Positions 1 through 5,341 of a stretch of 5,802 nucleotides of DNA are shown piece by piece. The notes beneath the pieces are model-generated. The model was not told the origin of the DNA. It saw nothing but the letters and a program-made list of their open reading frames with translations, and did not search any database. This DNA comes from an uncultured Acidimicrobiales bacterium (GTDB lineage: Bacteria > Actinomycetota > Acidimicrobiia > Acidimicrobiales > SZUA-35). How positions within the stretch are numbered: position 1 is the first letter of the stretch; each line of letters begins with the position of its first letter. A program made the translations under genes and the position numbers. The DNA lies in the NCBI GenBank assembly GCA_938028175.1, contig CALJAE010000202.1, positions 1 to 5,802 on the forward strand, given 5' to 3'.

Positions 1-16
1 CTCCGCCAAACATCGA
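1..16. repeat. Second, edge-truncated copy of the GCCAAAC hairpin repeat
   Basis: Positions 1-16 match 954-969 at 15 of 16 bases in the same orientation, sharing GCCAAACATCGA exactly. In the downstream copy this is the right half of the 948-964 hairpin plus its flank. Here the left half would lie beyond the window. The two copies bracket the membrane-protein gene. Confidence 0.45.
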
Positions 17-51
17 AAGCACCCAAACAGGTCCTGAGACCAAAGCCGCCA

Positions 52-846
52 CTAAACACCCAGGCGTCGCCCAAGCTTTGCTGAGAGCGATGCCCCAGCC
101 CCAAGATTCACATTAGAAATTGAACCAAGATCAAATACTCCAGCCGGCCGAACGTAACCCATCGGACCGGGATGTTTAGGTTCGTCTTGTTCTACGACTG
201 CATCCTTTGGGGTGAGCGAACTATCATCACCCTCTAAGGCTTGTAGAATCGTTGCTTGATCGGCCAGAGACCTAATCAACTGAGAACTGATTGATTCCTT
301 TTCTAAGTCGAAGCATTCTCCTAAGGCATAGAAGTCGACGTAGACACGGTCTCTGACCCCCCATTCGTGCTTACTTTTAGCCTTGCTAACAGCTTCATGA
401 ATTGAGTCACCAAGTTCAGCAACCCAAACTGCGTCCTTACTCTCGACCTGAATCACAACAGTTTTATGACTTGTGTGATAGTGGATATATACCGACACGT
501 TGCCGCTACCATTGTCGAAACTAGAAACTTTCTCTTGAACAACTTGCTGCAATCTATCGGCTGTCAAAACCGGCAAGGCCCGAGCTTCTCGCTTATCTGC
601 TGTGAAAGGTCCGGCATAGCTAACTAGAGATCCGAATACTGCGAAGACGAGACCTATCAGGCCTACTTCAGTAATACTTGGAACTACAGATCCATTCGTT
701 GTCCTTGACAGATAAAAAAGAAACGAGCCAACAGCTCCGAAAAGAACGGGGGCCACGAGATACATGAACCACTTCGCTCGCTTCGCCTTAGTACTAAGGC
801 CATCAAAAACGCCCCTATCAACACCCGGATTCAATACTTCTGGCAC
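52..846 (-). CDS. Hypothetical protein with two membrane helices and a cytoplasmic domain
   Basis: I do not recognise this 264-residue protein. It starts at GTG and stops at TAG (52-54). A basic N-terminal stretch (K20, K22, R23, K25) precedes two hydrophobic segments, about 26-47 (WFMYLVAPVLFGAVG...) and 57-79 (ITEVGLIGLVFAVFG...). A short loop joins them, and K85, R86 and R89 follow. By the positive-inside rule both ends should be cytoplasmic, making a membrane hairpin that anchors a soluble domain of about 100-205. That part has alternating hydrophobic beta-like stretches (VSVYIHYHTSHKTVVIQV, RVYVDFYAL) and likely helices. A tail, about 206-264, looks flexible and ends in Gly/Leu/Lys/Arg. 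There is no signal peptide and no catalytic motif I can name. It sits downstream of infB, where rbfA is common. The balanced composition and membrane pattern argue for a real gene. Confidence 0.7.
   Translation of the reverse strand: MPEVLNPGVDRGVFDGLSTKAKRAKWFMYLVAPVLFGAVGSFLFYLSRTTNGSVVPSITEVGLIGLVFAVFGSLVSYAGPFTADKREARALPVLTADRLQQVVQEKVSSFDNGSGNVSVYIHYHTSHKTVVIQVESKDAVWVAELGDSIHEAVSKAKSKHEWGVRDRVYVDFYALGECFDLEKESISSQLIRSLADQATILQALEGDDSSLTPKDAVVEQDEPKHPGPMGYVRPAGVFDLGSISNVNLGAGASLSAKLGRRLGV
785..800. repeat. 16-bp perfect palindrome near the 5' end of the membrane-protein gene
   Basis: GCCTTAGTACTAAGGC equals its own reverse complement with no spacer, and spans codons 16-21 of the hypothetical membrane protein. 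It could be a dimeric regulator site or a chance sequence. The palindrome is certain; its function is unknown. Confidence 0.4.
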
Positions 847-979
847 TCTGCTCCGCCTCTACTCGTCCGCTGCCCCGAGTCTAGCAAGATATGAGGAGAT
901 CCTGAATCAAGTTCAGGATGACGTCGTTCGCTACGCTCACTTACCGAGTTTGGCTCTGCCAAACATCGAGGCAATGAAT
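847..979. repeat. Palindrome cluster in the infB-downstream spacer (interspersed repeat candidate)
   Basis: This 133-nt gap has no gene but is dense in small inverted repeats: ACTCG (861-865) with CGAGT (876-880), 10-nt loop; ATCCTGAA (899-906) with TTCAGGAT (912-919), 5-nt loop TCAAG; and GTTTGGC (948-954) with GCCAAAC (958-964), 3-nt loop. From memory, the middle palindrome resembles short intergenic palindromic repeats dispersed in many bacterial genomes. None is followed by a clear T-tract, so they are not typical intrinsic terminators, although they may stabilise the infB 3' end. Several clustered palindromes recall REP/BIME-type elements; that comparison is inferred from layout only. 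Confidence 0.6.
851..854 (-). promoter_or_regulatory. Shine-Dalgarno GGAG of the membrane-protein gene
   Basis: GGAG sits 4 nt before the GTG at 844-846 and supports that start. An in-frame TAG lies only four codons upstream (859-861), so the start cannot be much earlier. The first Met codon downstream (residue 28) falls inside the first membrane helix and would remove the basic N-terminal segment. Confidence 0.5.
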
Positions 980-3664
980 CTAGTTAGATTCTTCTAGAGT
1001 ACGAGCGATTTCTTCGACCTTGTAGGTCTCAATCGTGTCGCCCTCTTTGAGGTCCTGGAAGTCTGAAAGACCGATACCACATTCGAAGCCGGCTTTGACC
1101 TCTGTAGCGTCTTCCTTGAAGCGCTTGAGCGAGTTGACATCGCCCTTCCAGATGATCTTTCCTTCACGCAGGAATCGAACCTTGCTACCACGAGTGATGG
1201 CACCATTCTGAACCATACAACCAGCAATTGCGCCAATCTTTGGAACACGGAAGATCTCACGAACTTCAGCCTCACCAGTTACAACTTCTTCGAACTCAGG
1301 AGACAACATACCTGTCATCGCTGCCTGAATATCTTCGATCAACTTATAGATGATCTCGTAGTTACGGATCTCGACTGACTCAATCGCTGCCAAGTCACGA
1401 GCCTTGCGGTCCGGCCTTACATTGAAGCCCAGAATCGTTGCGTTAGATGCAGCTGCGAGCTGTACGTCGTTTTCGGTGATACCACCAACACCACGCAGAA
1501 CGAATGAGAGCTTAACTTCTGAAGTTTCTAGCTTCTTCAAACTGTCGCACACAGCTTCGAGCGAACCGTTAACGTCGGCCTTAACGACCAAGTTAAGTGT
1601 TGCTGCTTCACCAGACTGAATCTGGTTGAAGATGTCTTCGAGCTTCGCTCCACCAGAACCAGATGATGCATCACGACCAAGTGAAGACAGTCTCTGATAG
1701 TGAGAACGAGTATCTGCAACCTTGGAAGCTACCTTTTCGCTTGGGGCAACTGAGAACTTATCTCCAGCTGTAGCTACTTCTGAAAGACCAAGAACCTGAA
1801 CTGGCATTGATGGACCCGCAGAATCTACGTTCTCGCCACGATCAGTGATTAGAGCCCGTATTCGACCCCAAGAAGAACCAGTAACCATTGGTTCGCTAAC
1901 ATTTAGCGTTCCTTCTTGAACTAGAACTGTTGCAACAGGTCCACGACCAACATCTAGGTGAGACTCAAGAACAACACCAGTAGCGCTGCCCTCATCTGGA
2001 GCTTGCAGGTCCTCTACTTCAGAAACCAACAGAATTGAATCCATCAATTTCTCGATACCAAGACCTTGCAGAGCAGAAACCTCACACATGATGGTTTCTC
2101 CACCCCAGTCCTCTGGGACAAGATCTCTTTCGGCTAGCTGAGCCATAACCCTTTGAGGGTCAGCGCCTTCACGGTCAATCTTGTTGATGGCAACTATGAT
2201 CGGCACTTCAGCAGCTTTGGCGTGATCGAGTGCCTCAAGAGTCTGAGGCATAACACCATCGTCTGCGGCAACAACCAAGATAACAACGTCGGTAGCTGTA
2301 GCACCACGAGCACGCATAGCGGTAAACGCCTCGTGACCCGGAGTATCTAGGAAGGTGATTTTCTGACCGTTGTGGTCAATCTGGTAAGCACCAATGTGCT
2401 GTGTGATACCACCGGCTTCACCCTCGACAACATTTGCCTTACGGATATGGTCTAGCAACTTGGTTTTACCGTGGTCAACGTGACCCATAACAGTAATAAC
2501 TGGTGGCCTTGAGACAGAATCGAACTCGACAGGCTCACCATCGACCTCGAGCATCTTCTGAAGCTCTTCTTCTTGTTCTTCACCAGGATCAACAAGTCGA
2601 ACTTCTGCACCAACATCCGCAGCAAACAACTCGATCATCTCATCAGAAAGTGACTGTGTAGCTGTCACCATGTCGCCATTAGTCAACAAGAAGCGGACTA
2701 CGTCGGCTGCTGTACGGTTGAGCTTTGGCCCTAAATCTTGTGGAGAAGAAGCACGCTCAATAACTACTACACCTTCTGGAACTGGAGCGTCCTCAGATGT
2801 GAATGCTGGTGCGTCCATTGGCTGTAGTTCTTGTTCGGTCCTCTTGCGACGACCTTTCTTCTTGCGTCGGCCACCACCTGGACGGCCACGTCCACCTGGA
2901 CCACCGCCAGGACCACGGTTAAAGCCACCTGGGCCTCCACCTGGACCACCTGGTGCGCCACCGGGACCACGATTAAAGCCACCTGGACTGCCACCAGGTC
3001 GACCACCTGGAGATGAAGTACCGCGATAGCCTCCACCACCGGCGCCACTTGGGCGAGAGCCTCCACGATTCTGCGGAGGAGGTGGGATCTTTCTTTGAGG
3101 AGGAGGTGGAATTGGCTTTTTACCTCCACCTGGAGCAGCTTTACCTTCAGGCGCTGCTGGCTCTGGCTTCTTTTTAACCGGTTTGATTGGCTGTTGTTTC
3201 GGCTTTACCTTCTGCACCGGAGCAGCTGCTTGAGGCGCAGCCTGAGGTCGGCGCACAGCTGAAGGTGGAGGTGTGGAAATTCGACTTGGGCTAGTACCTC
3301 TACGACCACCTGATGAAACTACGCTGCCAGCTGGAGGAGGAGCTGCAGGTGCTGCTTCCTTGATTGGCTTTAGTGGACCGTCAGGCTTGGTTGTGATCTT
3401 CTTAGGGGGTGCCTTCTTAGTAGAAATAGCTCCAGTGCCTGCGGCTTTCTTCGCTGTCGGAGCGGGACTTGCAGCTTCACCACCGCCAGCTTTTACAAGC
3501 CCAGCTTCTTCAGCTTTCTTACGGACCCGGTCAGCCTGGGCTGGCACAACAGAATTAGAGTGACTCTTTACGCCGATGCCAAGGTCATTACATAGCGTAA
3601 TGACCTCTTTATTAGCTATGCCTAGCTCTCTGGCTAGTTCGTAGACTCTTATCTTTCCTGACAT
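980..3664 (-). CDS. infB: Translation initiation factor IF2
   Basis: IF2 is a GTPase that places formyl-Met-tRNA on the 30S subunit and promotes 50S joining. The protein is complete at 894 residues. N-terminal IF2_N domain, about 1-56; Pro/Ala/Gly/Lys-rich disordered linker, about 57-280, with IPPPPQ repeats, PGGFNRGPGG repeats and a basic GRRKKKGRRKR block (265-275); second IF2_N-like domain, about 310-362; G domain, about 386-553, with G1 GHVDHGKT (394-401), G2 region GGITQHIG (418-425), G3 DTPGH (440-444), G4 NKID (494-497) and G5 SAL (530-532); domain II, about 558-650; domain III, about 672-780; and the C-terminal fMet-tRNA-binding domain, about 790-885 (GFECGIGLSDFQDLKEGD). All catalytic motifs are intact, including the GTPase His443. 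The length is typical of actinobacterial IF2. The stop is TAG (980-982). It probably shares a transcript with nusA, although the 117-nt gap leaves room for a separate promoter. Confidence 0.98.
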   Translation of the reverse strand: MSGKIRVYELARELGIANKEVITLCNDLGIGVKSHSNSVVPAQADRVRKKAEEAGLVKAGGGEAASPAPTAKKAAGTGAISTKKAPPKKITTKPDGPLKPIKEAAPAAPPPAGSVVSSGGRRGTSPSRISTPPPSAVRRPQAAPQAAAPVQKVKPKQQPIKPVKKKPEPAAPEGKAAPGGGKKPIPPPPQRKIPPPPQNRGGSRPSGAGGGGYRGTSSPGGRPGGSPGGFNRGPGGAPGGPGGGPGGFNRGPGGGPGGRGRPGGGRRKKKGRRKRTEQELQPMDAPAFTSEDAPVPEGVVVIERASSPQDLGPKLNRTAADVVRFLLTNGDMVTATQSLSDEMIELFAADVGAEVRLVDPGEEQEEELQKMLEVDGEPVEFDSVSRPPVITVMGHVDHGKTKLLDHIRKANVVEGEAGGITQHIGAYQIDHNGQKITFLDTPGHEAFTAMRARGATATDVVILVVAADDGVMPQTLEALDHAKAAEVPIIVAINKIDREGADPQRVMAQLAERDLVPEDWGGETIMCEVSALQGLGIEKLMDSILLVSEVEDLQAPDEGSATGVVLESHLDVGRGPVATVLVQEGTLNVSEPMVTGSSWGRIRALITDRGENVDSAGPSMPVQVLGLSEVATAGDKFSVAPSEKVASKVADTRSHYQRLSSLGRDASSGSGGAKLEDIFNQIQSGEAATLNLVVKADVNGSLEAVCDSLKKLETSEVKLSFVLRGVGGITENDVQLAAASNATILGFNVRPDRKARDLAAIESVEIRNYEIIYKLIEDIQAAMTGMLSPEFEEVVTGEAEVREIFRVPKIGAIAGCMVQNGAITRGSKVRFLREGKIIWKGDVNSLKRFKEDATEVKAGFECGIGLSDFQDLKEGDTIETYKVEEIARTLEESN
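2910..2986 (-). repeat. 54-bp tandem duplication inside the infB linker
   Basis: A 23-base block recurs with a 54-bp period at 2910-2932 and 2964-2986, with one mismatch. In protein it gives two copies of PGGFNRGPGG (Phe at residues 230 and 248), 18 residues apart. The reading frame is preserved. Such repeats commonly expand and contract by slippage or recombination in disordered linkers. Confidence 0.75.
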
Positions 3665-3781
3665 TAATTCCTATGTGGTTTTGACTTGTTTTGGTGCACA
3701 GGGCGTGAACCCGTTGGTATCTGTTTCGTTGTCAGGCTAACTGCGGATTAACGCACTTAAGCCTAAACAGCTATTGAAGCG
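3665..3781 (-). other. nusA-infB spacer with a possible bulged hairpin; no ylxR
   Basis: This 117-nt gap carries no credible reading frame. I looked for a YlxR remnant (a small RNA-binding protein with an RTCVGCR-type motif, often encoded here in actinobacteria) and found none in the minus-strand frames. An imperfect stem is visible on either strand: AGGCT (3734-3738) with AGCCT (3760-3764), and inside it TGCG (3742-3745) with CGCA (3752-3755). No T-tract follows, so it does not look like a terminator. It may be an mRNA processing or stability element, or chance. Confidence 0.4.
3668..3672 (-). promoter_or_regulatory. Shine-Dalgarno AGGAA of infB
   Basis: AGGAA ends 3 nt before the infB ATG (3662-3664), and AGGA ends 4 nt before it. 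The spacing is shorter than ideal. The start is also supported by the conserved IF2 N-terminal sequence SGKIRVYELARELG, which begins right after the Met. Confidence 0.6.
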
Positions 3782-5194
3782 CTACTCTGCGCCTTCTTCT
3801 ATTGGCTTTTCTTCTTCATCGGTTGAAGCTTCTGCTTCTTCGGCATCGTCGGAATCTTCGACGTCTGTTGCCTCTGTCTCGTCTTCGGAAGGTTCTTCAG
3901 TTGCTTCTTCGTTACCGTCGTCCTCGGTGTCTGCTTCTTCTGCAGACCCTTCTGATTCTTCGGTCTCTTCGGAACTCGCCTCATCTTCAGCAGCTGGTTC
4001 ATTAGTTTCTTCTACTGGAGAAGCTTCCGCTTCAACGACGTCGTCTGAATCCTTCGCAGCTTCGTCTGAGTTAGCAGCGCCTTCAGCTTCTGAAGTTAGC
4101 CTCTCCCACTCTTCCATAGTGATAGCTGGAGACCCGTCAGCTGGCTGCCACATTTGGTCACCAGACTCTTTGTCCATGATCCATTCGCCTTGAGCCCAAT
4201 CGTCGCCAGCGTACTTAGCTTCGTCGGCTTTTTGAGTTTCAGACTTGATGTCGATTCGCCAACCGGTTAGACGGTGAGCGAGTCTTGCGTTCTGTCCTTC
4301 TTTACCAATTGCTAGTGAAAGCTGGAAGTCAGGAACTATTACTTCTGCTGTTCCTGTCTCGTCATCTAGGTTAACTGCTTTTACTTTTGCTGGCGAAAGT
4401 GCTCGAGCAACAAACTCTCTCGCATCTTCAGAGAAAGGAATGATGTCTACTTTTTCACCAGCTAGCTCGTTAACAACCATGCGGACTCGTGACCCACGAG
4501 CTCCTACGCATGCCCCAACTGGGTCAATGTTCTGGTCGTTTGAGTGAACAGAAATCTTGGTGCGATGACCTGGTTCACGAGAACATGCTTTGATCTCTAC
4601 GATTCCGTCGGCAATTTCTGGAACTTCAAGCTCAAACAAGCGCTTAATTAGGCCTGGGTGAGTTCTAGAAACAACGATCTGTGGACCCTTAGCTGTTCTT
4701 CGTACCTCGACAATGTAAGCCTTGATTCGAGCACCGTTGTCGCTCTTAGCAACAGTAACCTGCTCTGACTGCGGCATTAGGGCTTCTACTCGACCAAGAT
4801 CTAGCAGTGTGTAGCGAGCGTCGGTGTGCTGAACAATACCGGTAACGATGTCGCCTTCTCGGCCAGCGTATTCTGTGTACTTCATTTCGCGTTCTTCTTC
4901 GCGAATTCCCTGAGACAAGATCTGCTTTGTTGTGGTAGCAGCAATACGACCGAACTCTTCTGGAGTAACATCCATCTCGGCGCCGACTGGTTCGCCCTCT
5001 TCGTCTAGTTCTTGTGCAAATACACGGATATCAAATGTTGCTGGGTCGATTGTTACCCATGAGTACTCATACGCATCTGGCATGCGCTTATATGCAGACT
5101 CGAGACCGTTAGCCACGATTCCAAATAGTTTGTCTACTTCGATGCCTTTATCTGCTGCGAGTGCTTGCAGCGCCATCGTCATTTCGTTTGTCAT
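3782..5194 (-). CDS. nusA: Transcription termination/antitermination factor NusA with long acidic C-terminal tail
   Basis: NusA binds RNA polymerase and nascent RNA, modulating pausing, intrinsic termination and rRNA antitermination. The protein is 470 residues from the ATG at 5194, which has AGGAG 6 nt upstream. Visible domains: N-terminal RNA polymerase-binding domain, about 1-105 (including VANGLESAYKR); S1 domain, about 112-176 (GDIVTGIVQ ... VVSRTHP); KH1, about 178-275, with DPVGACVGARGSRV (GxxG loop GARG 231-234); KH2, about 276-325, with GKEGQNARLAHRLTGWRIDI (GxxG loop GKEG 297-300). After KH2 comes a Trp-containing segment (W333, W338, W349, W363), then an acidic tail, about 371-470, with no Lys or Arg from 382 to 462. 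Many actinobacterial NusA proteins end near residue 330-350, so the extra length is this tail. It is not an obvious homologue of the E. coli acidic repeats. The stop is TAG (3782-3784). It lies upstream of infB with a 117-nt gap, and neither rimP nor ylxR is adjacent. Confidence 0.96.
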   Translation of the reverse strand: MTNEMTMALQALAADKGIEVDKLFGIVANGLESAYKRMPDAYEYSWVTIDPATFDIRVFAQELDEEGEPVGAEMDVTPEEFGRIAATTTKQILSQGIREEEREMKYTEYAGREGDIVTGIVQHTDARYTLLDLGRVEALMPQSEQVTVAKSDNGARIKAYIVEVRRTAKGPQIVVSRTHPGLIKRLFELEVPEIADGIVEIKACSREPGHRTKISVHSNDQNIDPVGACVGARGSRVRMVVNELAGEKVDIIPFSEDAREFVARALSPAKVKAVNLDDETGTAEVIVPDFQLSLAIGKEGQNARLAHRLTGWRIDIKSETQKADEAKYAGDDWAQGEWIMDKESGDQMWQPADGSPAITMEEWERLTSEAEGAANSDEAAKDSDDVVEAEASPVEETNEPAAEDEASSEETEESEGSAEEADTEDDGNEEATEEPSEDETEATDVEDSDDAEEAEASTDEEEKPIEEGAE

Positions 5195-5200
5195 TTGCCA

Positions 5201-5205
5201 CTCCT
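5201..5205 (-). promoter_or_regulatory. Shine-Dalgarno AGGAG of nusA
   Basis: AGGAG lies 6 nt before the ATG at 5192-5194. It decides the nusA start: the open frame extends 18 codons further to a TTG at 5246-5248, but that codon sits inside the inverted repeat and has no comparable ribosome binding site. Confidence 0.8.
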
Positions 5206-5246
5206 GTGGTCTTTTATTTGATTGTGTATTTACTTTTATCGCTAAC

Positions 5247-5311
5247 AAAACGCCAAAAAGAGCGCTTTGCGCCCCTCTACTCTAGCGGGATAGCAAAGAA
5301 ATTGGCGTTTT
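5247..5311 (-). terminator. Nested inverted repeat between thiN and nusA: terminator or attenuator-like leader
   Basis: On the minus strand, AAAACGCCAA (5311-5302) is perfectly complementary to TTGGCGTTTT (5256-5247). Inside it CTTTGC (5298-5293) pairs with GCAAAG (5270-5265), then CCC (5289-5287) with GGG, and CTA (5285-5283) with TAG around a GAG loop, giving about 22 nested base pairs. A competing short hairpin, GCGC-AAA-GCGC (5272-5262), is followed directly by TCTTTTT (5261-5255), a classic intrinsic-terminator layout. It uses the same GCAAAG bases, so it excludes the CTTTGC/GCAAAG stem. The structure starts 30 nt after the thiN stop and ends 52 nt before the nusA start. The pairing is seen in the sequence; its role as terminator or regulator is inferred. 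A TTGGCG(5256-5251)-18 nt-TAAATA(5232-5227) pair is a weak promoter candidate for nusA. Confidence 0.6.
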
Positions 5312-5341
5312 TAGTCTTTTCGATCGCTCAGAACCTACTTG

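Noticed and set aside
28..43. Small hairpin GGTC-CTGA-GACC after the membrane gene stop
   Set aside because: The stem is only 4 bp and no T-tract follows on the minus strand, so it is too weak to call a terminator.
764..997. Plus-strand 77-codon frame across the infB-downstream spacer
   Set aside because: It overlaps the start of the membrane gene and the palindrome cluster antisense, has no ribosome binding site I can see, and its protein has no domain character.
2816..2818. Possible internal start of a shorter IF2 isoform at Met283, after the basic linker
   Set aside because: Internal IF2 starts exist in enterobacteria, but I see no convincing Shine-Dalgarno before this Met.
2670..3129. 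Several open frames on both strands over the infB linker (Pro-rich, Thr/Trp-rich, Val-rich)
   Set aside because: They arise from the repetitive Gly/Pro codons of the IF2 linker read in other frames. The infB frame there is continuous and fits the family.
3686..3718. T-arm-like sequence on the minus strand (ACGGG-TTCACGC-CCTGT followed shortly by CCA)
   Set aside because: The loop lacks the conserved A of TTCRANY, only three bases separate the arm from CCA instead of a seven-base acceptor strand plus discriminator base, and no matching D or anticodon arms are visible. Not a tRNA.
3774..4193. Plus-strand Ser-rich open frame of 139 codons
   Set aside because: It is the antisense shadow of the Glu/Asp-rich nusA tail: GAA/GAG-rich codons read as TTC/TCT on the other strand. 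No start signal supports it.
5195..5248. Longer nusA starting at the TTG at 5246-5248
   Set aside because: The extra 18 residues (LAIKVNTQSNKRPQEWQ) do not look like NusA, the TTG lies in the inverted repeat, and the ATG at 5194 has a good AGGAG.
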